DNA from: Castanea sativa
Lineage: Eukaryota; Streptophyta; Magnoliopsida; Fagales; Fagaceae
Assembly: GCF_040712315.1 (NCBI RefSeq)
Contig: NC_134017.1
Coordinates: 81,225,987 to 81,289,986, forward strand
Direction: 5' to 3'
Length of the DNA: 64,000 nt
Below are positions 13,046 through 25,580 of the stretch, in pieces. The notes under the pieces were generated by a model. It was not told the DNA's origin. It was given only the letters and a program-made list of their open reading frames with translations, and ran no database searches. The first letter of the stretch is position 1. Every line of letters begins with the position of its first letter. A program made the position numbers and the translations under genes.

Positions 13046-13960
13046 GAGCATTCTTATCAAATATTTCAAATGCTAAAAATCTTATTTTTTTAGCATTTTT
13101 AACCCAAAAGTTTGCTCCATCACACCTTTCAAATCTCAAAAATTTTGAGATACTGCTATAGTGAGATTGTATTGATACAATCTCACTGCAGCATAATTTT
13201 AAACCAAAAATTATTTTTTTATTCCAACGGTAACTGTGCGTGTATTGGTTTTTTATTTTATTTATTTATTTTTTCCATAGCTTCTCTGTTTCTCTCGAGT
13301 TCACGGTTTGAGCTCCTCCCTTCCAAGGTTCGTCAGTCAGGAACTTCAAAGCCCAAACGCCTTCGGAAGGTTGCTGCTGATATGGAGGTAGAGTTTGACG
13401 GCGGGGTGATTTGATTTTGTTTGCTGTAAATTTGTGATTTCGAATTGTGATTGGTGTGGGTCTGGTTGTGGGTTTGTGATTTCGGATTGTGATTGGCATG
13501 GGTGTGGGTCTCTGAGTTGTGGGTCTGGGTTGTAGTGGGCCGTGGTGCAGTGGATCATCGTGATGGGTTTGCTTTTGTGGAGGTTTGCCGTGGTGGGTTT
13601 GTGTGTGTGTGTTTTACTCGCCGGTGTGATGGGTTTGCCTCTCTGTCTTTCTTCTTTCTTCTCACCGATCTGGGTTTTGTGATTGTGATGGTGGTTGATT
13701 TGTGATTTGAAAGAGGAAGGTAGTGGCTGGGTATTTTTTTTTTTCCTAGTTCGTGTGGTGGATTTTGGTTGCCACAATGGAGGTTGATGCTGGTAGTGCT
13801 GTGGCGGAGGTGGCTGTGACTGTTGTTGTTGGATTTTGTGGAGGTTATTTTTTATATTATTTTAAAGTATTGTATATATTATTTTAAATGAAGTGGTAAA
13901 AAAATAGAAGTTTTAAGATGTTAAATGCTAAATTTTTTAGAACTTTTGATAAGAATACTC
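13046..13960. mobile_element. PIF/Harbinger-type MITE-like element (915 bp), unit 1
   Basis: Terminal inverted repeats GAGCATTCTTATCAA and TTGATAAGAATACTC, flanked on both sides by TTA, the three-base target of PIF/Harbinger elements. Its interior is strongly G/T-rich on the + strand. No transposase frame is visible. Confidence 0.75.
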
Positions 13961-13963
13961 TTA

Positions 13964-14985
13964 GAGCATTCTTATTAAATGTGCTAAAAATGCTAAATAA
14001 TATTTTTTAGCACCTCAAATGATAAAAACACACCTACATCAAATATGCTAAATCCTAAAAATTTTAGCATTAAGCTGAGCTGATAACAGCTCACTGTAGC
14101 TGCACTGTAAAAAAAAAAATTGTTTTTTCTATTCAGCCCCAACGTCTCTTATTCTCATTTCTGTCTTTCTCTTTCCTTTCTCACTTCTCTCTTCTCTCTC
14201 CCATGTTCTTGATTTTGGATTGTGGGTCGTGGTCTAATGGTCCGATGGTCGTGGGTGGCGGCAGCGATGGTCCGATGGTCATGGGTGGTGGTGGCGATGT
14301 TTGATGGTTCGATGGTCGGTGATTGTGGTCCGATGGGCATGGGTCGTGGGTCTGGCGGTCCAATGGTCGTGGTTTTGGTTCCTAAGTGTCGTGGGTCACG
14401 GTGCGGTATTTTTAATGGAACTGTGGGTTTCGGTACGGGTCTTCACCGATTTACTAGTCGAGGGGTGTGTGTCGAATTTGGTGGCGGCGGGATGGTGGGT
14501 TGTGGGTCGGGGGTGTGGTGGGTTGTGGTGTAGTAGATCGGCATGATGAGTTTGCTTTTGTGGAGGTTTGCTGTGGTGGGTTTGATGTTGTGGGTTGAAT
14601 CCGGGTTGGAGGGTTGCCGTGTTGGGTTTTTGTGTGTGTGTGTGTGTGTGTTTTGCTTGGTGGTTTGATTGGCAATGGTGGATTGGGATGTGGGTTTGTT
14701 GTGTGTGTGTGTGTGTGTTTTACTTGGTGGGTTTGCTGGTGGTGGCGATGGTGGAGGTTTTTTTTTTTTTTTTGGTTAGTTGTGGCATGGGTGGTTGGTT
14801 TGCGGTGGTTGTGGTATGGGTGGTGAGTTTTTGGTGGGTAGCTGGGTGGTGGGTTTTGTGGTGACTGTTAGTAGTGTGGTGGCCGAGAGTGCTAAGAATA
14901 GTTGGGTTGAGAAAGAACCAAGGAGAGAAGGAGGAAGAATAAAAAATAATAAAGAAAAAATATTTAATTGAAGTGTAATAAAAAA
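13964..14985. mobile_element. second related MITE-like element, right end missing, unit 1
   Basis: Starts with GAGCATTCTTATTAAATG right after the TTA that closes the first element and continues with repeated TGCTAAA motifs and a G/T-rich interior. No matching right terminal repeat is seen. A shorter relative lies in unit 3 near 52062-52310. The right limit is approximate. Confidence 0.55.
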
Positions 14986-15795
14986 AAGAGGCCATTGGTT
15001 TCAAAGAAAAAAGAGACGGTGAGTGAGTAAGGGATGAATCTATTTTTGGGCTACTGGTCAGTATTGGACTGGTATCTATTAACTAGCCAAAATTCGGTAT
15101 CTTGACTGGTACGGCCGAAACAATGTTGGTATTTATACCTGAACGACACAATCCTTGAATGACACAAATGACCTTTTTTTGGTATCGGTCCAGTTTGAAA
15201 ATTTTATTTTATTTGATAAGAATACTAAGTATTTTAACAAACACAGGAGATGAAAAAAAGTCGTAAAGAAACTGATAGTGATATACATTCAAAAGAGCCT
15301 AACTCTTGGTGGGTTTCAAACTTAGATTTTTTAGTTGTGGATAAAAAAACTTAAGGACGGACCTAAATGTAATTAGTATATATCAGTTATTAAATATTAT
15401 TTCAAGAAAATTAGTATTAAAAATTTTCTAAAAAACATTAGAATACGTCTTATATATTCATTTATACAACTCCTAACAAACACAATATAATGGATATATT
15501 TGTTTTTATTTTTTGTTTTCCAACATTAAAATTCCACTTATTTTCGTGAGTAACATTTTATTAGCCAAATTAATTACACACACGTGTGTGTATGCTTTAT
15601 ATTGGATTTGTGTGTACCTAGGCTATGATGTGTGTGGATATGTGAAAATGTGTATAGTGTATGTTAGTTACAAAATTTGGAATGTCCGTACAAGAGTATT
15701 GCACTGTTGCATGGAAGTTGCATGTACGGACAGAGAATCCAATACCGTTGTCAATATAGGAAGGTAGTTTTGCATTGCATTCCCACTTGGGCTGC
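14986..15795. other. spacer between A1 flank and the stranded B promoter
   Basis: AT-rich sequence shared among the units with no credible gene. It grades into the B-type 5' flank, including TTGTGTGTACCTAGGCTATG near 15605. Confidence 0.5.
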
Positions 15796-15801
15796 TTTCA
15801 T

Positions 15802-15816
15802 TTGACTTCAAGTCAA
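15802..15816. promoter_or_regulatory. palindromic double W-box upstream of the first stranded B exon
   Basis: TTGACTTCAAGTCAA, the same palindrome with the centre base changed from G to C as in all B-type promoters, about 315 bp before the relic exon. Confidence 0.5.
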
Positions 15817-16131
15817 TGTCTTCTTTTACACCTTTTTCTATTTTTTCTTCTTTTCTAACGTGTTTTTCTTTTAATAATGTTGTGTACGTCTATATGCTTT
15901 TCTGACCTTTACAAGGGAAGTAATGGAAACTCTTACAAGCCAAAAGCATCTTAGGAATCTCACTTTTTCTTTCTTTCATAATTGCCTCTATGTTGGTCTT
16001 TCCATAGGGTAACTTCTTCTGAGTTGGTTCCTTTGATGCTAAGCTAATCTTCATGATCTCTATTTTTAAAGGGTGTGTGTGACATTTTGGCCATTGACTG
16101 ACTTTACAGAAGAGAAGAAGGAACTGACAGA

Positions 16132-16245
16132 GTGGAGAAGACTGCGGTGAAGAAGAGAGAAGTTCCTGCAGGTCGACGCTTAATAGATTTGGTATTCTCT
16201 TGGTCTATCGAAGATGTTCTCAATGAGGATCTTTACAAAAACTAG
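16132..16245 (+). pseudogene. stranded first exon of a B-type helicase gene, upstream of A2
   Basis: These 114 bp align base for base with exon 1 of gene B. The start codon has changed from ATG to GTG and the final codon from CAG to TAG, just before an intact GTTTGT donor. Eight bases past the exon the sequence stops matching B intron 1 and switches to the 5' flank of an A gene. The upstream region also matches B, including the palindromic W-box at 15802. It is a relic of the tandem duplication, not a gene. Confidence 0.9.
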
Positions 16246-16427
16246 GTTTGTCCTCATTGAAGAAATGATCATGACTAATGAACATTCAATTAGATAAAAA
16301 GATAAATTTCAACTTCTTAGAATATATTTACAACAAAAATCATAACTCATCTTAATCCAAACTTATATATACCCACTAATTGGTTTTGGGGGATGAGGTT
16401 AGTTGCTAGTTGATGATGAGTCTAAAG

Positions 16428-17122
16428 CTATGAAGCACGGGTGCGGGTGCGGGTGCGGGTACGGGTACGGGTACGGGTGCGGGTACGGGTATGGGTGCGG
16501 GACTCGGCAATTTTTGAAAAAGGTGGGTGCGGGTGCGGCGGGACTCGGCAATTAAAAAATTATTAAAAATATTTTTATTTATATTTTCTATATATTTTTA
16601 CTATTAAAATATTCTTAAAAAACATATTACTAATTTACTATGCCTTGATTCACAAAACAAAGAAAGAAAAAAGCAAGAAACACAAAACACAACACAAAAC
16701 CAAAAAGAAAACACAAAAAAAGCAACAAATATTCAAAATAAAATTAAGGAATGATAGATTTAGGGTTTTTGGGTCTCATTTAGAGCTGTTTTCGGCTGTT
16801 GCAGCATGATTAGAGGCCTGTTTCGGCCGTTTCGGGCCTGTTTCGGCCGTTTCGATAGCCGGTCGATACGTCCCGATACGGCCGAAACAGACCGATTCTG
16901 GCCGATTCTGGCCGAATCGGCTCGAATCTGCTCGAATCGGCGCCGCGTCGGCGCGATTCAAGCCGCGTCGGCGCGAGTCGGCTGGAAAAAAAAGGACAAC
17001 ACGTGGCCGACGCGGCCTGACGCGGCACCGACGCGCGAGCAGCGGCGTCCCTCGCGCGTCGCCGAGTCGCGCCGCGTCGGACGCGGGTGCGGCACCTCCG
17101 GCGCCGCGTCCGTGCTTCCTAG
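16428..17122. mobile_element. GC-rich hAT-like MITE (695 bp) upstream of A2
   Basis: Ends CTATGAAGCACGG and CCGTGCTTCCTAG form terminal inverted repeats, flanked by the 8 bp duplication GTCTAAAG (16420-16427 and 17123-17130). Units 1 and 3 have a single uninterrupted site. The left part has (GCGGGT)n and (ACGGGT)n repeats and the right part is extremely CpG-rich. An 8 bp target duplication fits hAT. Open frames inside follow from the GC bias. Confidence 0.85.
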
Positions 17123-17750
17123 GTCTAAAGGGCTCTTCTTTAGAAAAGTTCATACTTTATTAAATTAAAAATAATAATAATTTGATCACACAATGGATCT
17201 TTATCATTATTTCCCCAATAATAATCAAATAAATTTTACACATAATATAGACTCATCTTTTTCATGCGTTTTGTTGGAAAATGTTAAATAATTGGGACTT
17301 TAGTACATATTTTTTTAATAGATTGTATAAAATTTGAAACCTGTGGAGTCCCCTTCCTCCATGATTATTGTTCTTTACAGGGCAAGATACCAATGGATTC
17401 TATTTGGTGGAGGAATTTCTCTTTACCATTATGCCAATACACTAGTAGGTTCCTTTTTGTCTAGATGGGATTCGAACCCAGGTCTTTTATTCAAGGATTA
17501 AGGACTTTATTAGTTGAGCTTATTGGAAACCATGTTAGACATCCATACAAAGTGTAACAAGTAGCTAGAATTAAAGACTTTACTAGTTGCGCTAATTGGA
17601 TACCACATTAGACAACTGTACAAGTAAAACAAGTATTGCACTGTTGCTTGGTGTTGCGTGGTAGTTCCATAGACAGAATCGAATATTGTGGTGCAAGGAA
17701 GGTGGCAGGATACAAAGGGTAGCTTGCATTCCCACCTTAGTCACTTTCAT

Positions 17751-17765
17751 TTGACTTGAAGTCAA
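17751..17765. promoter_or_regulatory. palindromic double W-box upstream of A2
   Basis: TTGACTTGAAGTCAA, identical to the A1 site and at the same distance from the ATG. Confidence 0.55.
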
Positions 17766-18087
17766 TGTCTTCTTTTACACCTTTTTTCTTGAGAATATAT
17801 TCTTTCCTTGGTTTCTTTTTTAAAGTTTTCTTTAATCTTGTTTTGTATTTCCATTGGCTTTTGCTGAATTTTTTGAGGAAGCAATGGAAATTCTTGAAAG
17901 CCAAAAGCATGTTAGGAATTTCAATTTTCTTACTTTCATAGTATCCTGTATATTGGTCTTTCTATTGAATAACTTCTTCCTAGCTGTTTCTTAGATGCTA
18001 AGCAAACCTTCATTATCTCTATTTTGAAGGGTGTGTGAGATTTTAGCCATTGACTGACCATACAGAAGAGAAGAAGAAACCGAAAGA

Positions 18088-21000
18088 ATGGAGAAGACTG
18101 TGCTGAAGAAAAACTTTGTTCGGGGTAGAAGCTTAATAGATTTGGTATTCTCTTGGTCTATCAATGATATTCGCAATGAAGGTCTTTACAAAAAACAGGT
18201 TTGTACACCATGAAGCTCTCACCCTCCTCATTGTAAGAAATTAAATTGTAACACTAGCAGATTGTAGGGTACTACTAATTTCATTAAAATTGTTGTTGGC
18301 TAAATGTCAAGAAATGTGGATAACGAAATGAATATTACATCTGAGCAAAAGGGGTATTATTAATTTTACAATTCCTCTTTTTGGGGGGCTTTTATATACC
18401 AATAGAAAGTATGTTGTCACGTTGGGCTAACAGAGAGTTCACATTTTGGGTTAGTGTGTTAGTTCAATTTAGGAAGTAGAATGTGTTATGATTAAATATT
18501 ATGGTATCAAATAGTTAGAAATGACACAAAGTTTATTTATTTTGATCTAATTTATCTGCATACTTAAGACATGACATTGATGGTAATTTGTATGCGGTAC
18601 ATATTATTTCTTTATGAAGTTCCCATTTCAGGCAGAGAAATCATGTCCAGAACTTGTCGATCAGATTTGTCCATGTACTTACTTTTCTCTCATGAAAATT
18701 GCAGTCTTAACCCTGACTTTATTTACTAACAGGTGAGACAGATTCCACAGAAATTTTCCTCCATATCAGAATACATGAATTCATTTATTTATCCACTTAT
18801 TGAGGAAACACATGCTGACTTGTTATCAAGCATGTCAACATTGCCTCTAGCACCTAGCCGTGTTATATTGTCATTCATGCAAGCTAAGGAATATGAACCA
18901 TCCAAAGACTATTTTTACCATGTTATATTTGAAAGAGTGGGTAAATTGGAGAAAAATAATGGGGCATATGAGCCTATGGTTGGAGACCTCATTGTCTTGA
19001 CAGATGTAAGACCAAAATACATTGAGGATTTAGACAGACCCAACAGACCCTTTCTTGTTGCTTTAGTTCAGAGGGTGAAAGAAGACAATACTCTTACAAT
19101 ATTAGCCTCAAAGCCTATCTTGGCAGAAGAACAAGAAAACAAGAAGATGAAAAATCTTTATGCTGTTTTCATGATAAACATGACCACAAATATCCGTATA
19201 TGGAGAGCATTGAACTTTGAGCTGGAAGGTGAAAACATAGACATCATTGGAAAAGTGCTGCAACCAAACTCTGCTGTAAGAATTTCAATCATTGCTTAAT
19301 TTAGTGTGCTATATTGATGTTTTTGGAAACAATTCTCAGAAATTTTTTATTTACTTCTTGTAGGAAGCTAAAATATGTACTACTTGCATTTCTGAAAGAA
19401 GTTGCAGTACTGCCTATGCAGATACGAGGTCCATAATTTGCTTTTCTGATTTAAATGACTCCCAGAAAGATGCAGTTCTTAGCTGTTTGGAAACTAGGGA
19501 ATGCAAGCATCAGAATACTGTTAAACTAATATGGGGCCCTCCGGGAACTGGGAAAACCACAACAGTTGGTGTGCTATTATTCTCTCTGCTTAGAATGAAA
19601 TGCAGAACTCTTACATGTGCCCCAACGAATACTGCAGTTTTGGAAGTGACACAGCACCTTCTAAAGAATGTAACAGAGTCACTTGAATATGATACCTATG
19701 GGCTTGGAGACATAGTTTTATTTGGAAATAGGGAGCGAATGAAGATTGATGATCGTTATGACCTTCTGGATGTATTTCTTGATAATCGAGTAAGTATACT
19801 TCGTAAATGCCTTGTTTGTCCATCAACTTGTTGGAAAGATAGTCTATTATCAATGACTAGTTTGCTCAAGGACCCTAAAAGGGAATATCATTTGTATTTG
19901 AAAACTAGAAGAGTAGTAGAAAATGAGGAGGAAGAAAATGATGGTATATCTGAAAATAAAGGGATAAATGTTAATCAAGGGGAGGAGATTGATGATCAAT
20001 CCTCAAAAGACAAGAAGATCAAGAAAAATTTGAAGAAAGTTATCATTCAAACCTCAAATCAAAACAAAAACAAGAAAACACAGAAGGATATGAGGCCTTT
20101 GTGCAAAGAAAAGAAATTAGAGCACGAGGAAATAGAAAGTGGGGATAATTCTTCCCAAGATAAGAAAAACGAAGGACAGGGAACTGATGAATGTGACAAT
20201 ACTTTGACATTTGATGAGTTTTTACAGAAGAGATTCAATTGCATTTCAAAGCGTCTGACATATTGTATTGAAAATTTGTATACACACTTACCTACTTCTT
20301 TTACTTCATTAGTGGTGGTAAAGAAGATGATTAAAGCTCTTGATTTCCTCAAATCTCTTGAAACTTTGTTGTGTGCTGTCAGTGTTACTGACAAAGGGTT
20401 ATTAGAGACAGTCTTCAGCGAGAATGTAGGAACTGGACTTGGTCACTTAAGAGAGTTGAGTATTGTGAGAAATGAGTGCCTTCGTGTACTTTTATCTCTT
20501 CCTCAAAAATTCCCAGTTCCAGATTTTAAAGACGAGTATGATATAAAAGAATTCTGCCTGCAATATTCTTGTCTGATTTTCTGCACTGTATCAAGCTCTG
20601 CTAAATTGCATGAAGTAATGGCTGATCTGCAACTGCTGGTTATAGATGAAGCTACTCAGCTTAAGGAATGTGAATCAACCATTCCTTTACAACTACCTGG
20701 AATCCGCCATGCTATTCTTGTTGGGGATGAACGGCAGTTGCCTGCGATGGTTAAAAGCAAGGTTCAAAGTTTTATTTTTAAGGTTCTCTTGTTTTCCTTG
20801 TTTGTCTTTAAAAATTATCAATGTAACATCTTTAAAATTTGCTATTACTAGATTTCTGAGGAAGCTGAATTTGGAAGAAGTTTGTTTGAGAGGCTAGTAT
20901 TGCTAGGACACAAGAAACACCTTCTTAATGTCCAGCATAGGATGCATCCATCCATAAGCTTATTTCCAAATAAGATGTTCTATGAAAATCAGATTTTAGA

Positions 21001-23712
21001 TGGCCACAATGTCAAAGGAAGAAGCTACGAGAGGCATTTTCTTCAAGGGAAGATGTACGGCTCCTATTCTTTCATAAATGTACCACATGGAAAAGAGGAA
21101 TTCAATAACAGCCATAGTCTGAAAAATATGGTTGAGGCTGCTGTGGTGTCTGAGATAGTTTCAAGCCTTTTCAAAGGTATGTCTAAAGTAGCAACTAATC
21201 CTAGTCTTAATTTTGGCAAAATGTTGTGCTAGGTATGTTAGTTATGGTTAGCTTGATCATCAATAAGTTAATGTGTATGATAACTATCATTTTCTTTTGT
21301 TTCTCCTTTCACTCCTAAAGAATCAGTTCATACAAAGAAGAAGGTTAGAGTTGGTATCATCTCACCATACAAGGCTCAAGTCCTTGCAATTGGAGAGAAG
21401 GTGAAAATCTACAGTGCAGATCCTAATGATGACTTCTCCATTTGTGTTCGCTCTGTCGATGGATTCCAAGGTGGTGAGGAGGATGTGATAATTATCTCTA
21501 TTGTCAGATGTAATCAGAATGGAACTGTTGGTTTTCTTAAAAATCATCAAAGAACAAACGTGGCACTAACGCGTGCAAGGTAACAGAGACTTCGCTATGG
21601 TGTAGCTAGAACATTTTCTGAGAATCTGGTGGTTTTGCAATTAATAGGCACTATTTTAATTTGTAGGCATTGCCTTTGGATATTGGGAAATGAAGCTACT
21701 TTAACTAAAAGTTGCACTATTTGGAAGGAGTTAGTCATTGATGCCAAGAAACGGAGGTGTTTCTACAATGCCAATGAAGACCAGGGCTTGTCTCAGGCTA
21801 TCACAGTTGCCTTGGTTGAATGTGACCAAATGCACATTTTATTCAACATGGATTCTTCCCTGTTCTGGAAAGCAAGATGGAGGGTATGCTGATTCTTACT
21901 TGTTTTTTCCTTTTAATAGTTCTAGTGATACATCAACAACTTATTTTCTTTACTATTCTATGTCTCTTTAATATTATTATATAAAAAAAAAAAGTGTATG
22001 GGGAGGTGGATCCTCTTTTCATGGTCGTGTTGCTCATTAGTTTTAAACATTTTGTTGGACCCTCTCTTCATTTCTCAATATAGGTCTTCTTCAGCAATGA
22101 TTTTTTGAAATCTATGTCAAGAGTTAAAGATACTGAGATCTGTAAAGAAGTGCTTACTTTATTGGAAAATCTTGCAAATGGTTGGCGTCAATCTCTCCTG
22201 AAGAAAAACCTCTATGTCCATCATGGAACTTCTTCCCAATTATTAGAGCAGTACGAGGTCAAAGGTTTGCTGCATCTTGTTTGGACTATAGACATTCTCA
22301 AGGAAAATTCATACTACATTCAGATTCTGAAGTTCTGGGACATTTTGCCATTAGATGAAATTCCAAAACTAGCAAATCATCTTGATGTCTTATTTGAGAA
22401 CTATACTATGGAAAAGATGAATCACTGCAAATACAAATGTTTCGATGGGTATGTGTTTTATCTGAATTCATTCTTGTTACTATTATGTTTTCTCCTTGTA
22501 AAAATTACAAGCAAAAAGGTCAAGTGTTCAATTATACGGTCTTCTGGTTAGATTTTTTGCTTGGAGGCAACATGATATAACATGCCTTATGATTGAAAAG
22601 TGTTTAATCCAATTGGTCTCCACCTTAGCCCCCCCCCCAAAACCAATAACAAGAACAGGAGGGGGATGGGGGATTTTTGGTAGAATTTCCTCCGTGGGAG
22701 AACTAGGCAATTCCATTGAACTACAAGGCTCTTGGCTTAACCAATGGAATCTATAGATTAGACTTTTAATGGTGGTTTAACTTTTCTTATTTGTATATTG
22801 AGAGAGAGAGAGAGAATGATTGAAAAGTGTTTAATCCAATTGGTGTCAACTACAAGGATTTCCTTTTATGGAGACCTAACATCATTTTTTATTTGCTACA
22901 GGTGTTTAGTTGTTCCAATGCAATGGCCAATCAACTTAAGTAGTTGTCCTGAAGCTGATCCTTTATTGTCACTTTCAGAACCATTAGCTTCACTTAGTCT
23001 CAAGGATGAGTCAGAATCATCATCTACTACTTATAGGTGAGTAACATCAAAAATTATCCAACTAGTCAATTTTTCTTACTTTAAAATAGCTTTAAACAGG
23101 TTTAAAATAGTGTAAGCCAGTTTTATTCAATCTATAAAGTCACTTAGCTTGTGAAATGGGAGTTATCCATGCTGTTGTTGTAAGGTATAAATTTTAACAT
23201 CAACAGCATTTTCTGTTTTGCTTTAGGTGACTAGCACTGCTTGCAAAAATTATACTACTGCATATAAGGTGACCGACAAATTCTCATGCTGGTGATTGAA
23301 GAAATCCTTATAGAGGGCTAAAAATTATGCCTAGATACAGATTCACACTGCTTTCTGTCCTTCAGAGTATTAGATCACGTTCTTCTTTTCATACTAAATT
23401 TGTCATTATCAATATGGTTCCTGATTTGTGACAGTCTGAGCTCCCACCAGAATTATGATTCTTGCTGAACTTATTTCTCCTCTAGATTAACACACACACG
23501 CACACACAAACTTTTTTATTTTTATTTTTCTTTCTTCTTTCTTTTGCAAATGATATTGGAAGTTTCAAGCTGCATAATTTGATCTTGATGTGTCATGCTT
23601 CTCCTTCTCTTTTCCTTACTTTTCCCCCTTAGTACAAGACATGCATGTTAAGTTGAAGGTTTGATTGTCAGACTGATTGTTTTTCCCATCAATAATTTCC
23701 AGAAATAATTAA
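18088..23712 (+). CDS. SEN1/UPF1-like SF1B helicase, copy A2 (nine exons, about 1120 aa)
   Basis: Exons: 18088-18198, 18733-19275, 19364-20761, 20852-21176, 21321-21579, 21667-21883, 22084-22448, 22902-23036, 23703-23712. Exon lengths 1-8 are identical to A1 and all are open. Helicase motifs are kept ([44 protein letters not shown]), but motif II reads DEAT instead of DEAA (fourth residue Ala to Thr). Asp and Glu are intact, so ATP hydrolysis is not obviously lost. In the last exon the third complete codon is TAA where A1 and B have TCA, so the protein ends about 20 residues early; A3 shares this. Exon 1 carries two substitutions against A1 ([10 protein letters not shown] versus [10 protein letters not shown]). 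A stranded B-type first exon and a GC-rich MITE lie upstream. Probably expressed and functional, but copy-specific decay has begun. Confidence 0.87.
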
Positions 23713-24439
23713 AAGTACACAATGGGGAGAAGTGTTGTTACAAATAGGTGGCCAAGAAATTTGCCTAGTTACTAATCGGGTACATTTACCTTCTTAGTGG
23801 GAATAGAATTTGAGTATGCACTTCTGAAGCCATCTTTATTTTTACCTAATTAGAACTAAAACATAGGTTGTATCCATCAGTATCCTAAAATGTTTCTTAC
23901 ATATTATACATGTTTTATCTATTAACGACACTATTACATATAGAGTTGAAAGGGTTAGATCTAATATATTAATATTATACATGTCCTATTTATTTAGTGT
24001 AAGATGCTAAATCAAATTTCTATCCACAAAAGTGTTTTTGTAGAACAAAATCCTCAAAACTGAAATCCACAAGATCTTATTAAATTTTATAACAAAGAAT
24101 CTATATTGGTACTTGTATTAAAATCCAATGATTTCAAATCCTAGTATACAAATGCAACCCCAGAAAATGCTGAAAGTATATGAGCTAGTTCTTCAGTTGA
24201 TATTTCACAAATCTGTTCTCTACTTAATATGCATACAATACAAAAGACTCCCTTCATTGTTGACATGTCCACTGACATTCTATGACTTTCAGATAGTGAA
24301 GACCTATAAAGAATCCAAAAGATAGGTTTCGTAGGAGGAGTTGCTCTACAGAAGAAAGACACACAAATTAAGCTTCTGGGGTGTCTTACTCTTAACGAGG
24401 CACGTTCACTCTTATTGCTGGTCTAGTGTTTTAATTGCA
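23713..24439. other. 3' flank of A2, no gene seen
   Basis: Close copy of the A1 3' flank up to the Helitron insertion point. No credible gene. Confidence 0.5.
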
Positions 24440-25009
24440 CTAGCCGCGAACCTGCGTGTTGCGCATGATAATTATTTTTATGGTGGTTTTACTAATTTTT
24501 TTTATGCAATTTAAACTAATTTAATAAAGAGAAATGTATTTTGTAATTATATTTTTGTTTATTATAAGAATAATCATAAATGTAATATAGGAACAATCAT
24601 AAATCATAAATTTAATAATTTTTGTCGTACTAAAATGAAAAAAATACAATTTTTCTCAGCAATTCAAAAGGCAAGTTTACGAAAATATTTATTTTTTAAT
24701 AAAAGTTATTTTTAACATTTTGTGAATCATTAAAAAGAATATAAAACTTGGAAATTATTCTTTTAGTTTTAAAATTTTTTTCTCAAACTTATTTTTTCAG
24801 CCTACAATCCAAAACACTGAAAAAAGTAATTAGAAAAATTAATAAAACTTAACTATGATTAATTGGATCAATTAGGAAAACAATTTGTTGTTTATAATCT
24901 ACTAAGGTTATTTTTTTTACGAAAATTGTAATTTCGTCCACCCAAAACATATTATCAAATAAACAATTATTAGCAAAATCTAAGAATTAAATTTCAATAT
25001 ATGCATTGT

Positions 25010-25072
<63 letters not shown>

Positions 25073-25531
25073 GTAAAATTGCGAAAGATAAAATTTTTCT
25101 CTCATCCAATAATTTTTGTTTAGCCAACCTTTGCTTTTTTCTAAATAAATGGCATTATAGAGTATTTCTAATACAATTATTAAGAGTACTTTGTCCACCA
25201 CAAAGGATTAAAAAATAAATAAAAATGATTAAAGTGTCATAGTTTAACATCTAAATTGAGCACTATAAAAATCATGCTATCAAATTACAATAACTACCAA
25301 ATTAAATTATCCAAATCATGCTATATAGTAGAATAATATTATATTTTTATATTTAATCCCTTATAACGCAATATGATAACATTTAACAATCAAAGAGAGA
25401 AAAAAAAAAACACAACAATTAAAAAAAACAAAACTGAATCGCATTAACCTAAAGTAGATCAAAGAATATAAAAAATTATCAACCGAAAGCAAAGATGCAA
25501 GAAAAATAAAAATAAAAATCCACCCAAAAAT

Positions 25532-25580
<49 letters not shown>

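Noticed and set aside
13266..14864. Several frames of 60-143 codons on both strands
   Set aside because: Stops are scarce only because of the G/T bias of the MITE interiors; composition is repetitive and not conserved in other units.
16776..17168. Overlapping frames of 72-125 codons in the GC-rich element
   Set aside because: High GC and short repeats remove stops; three frames are open at once and the DNA is absent from sister units.
25006..25218. Poly-Asn frame and its poly-Tyr antisense
   Set aside because: Translation of the AAT microsatellite in a Helitron.
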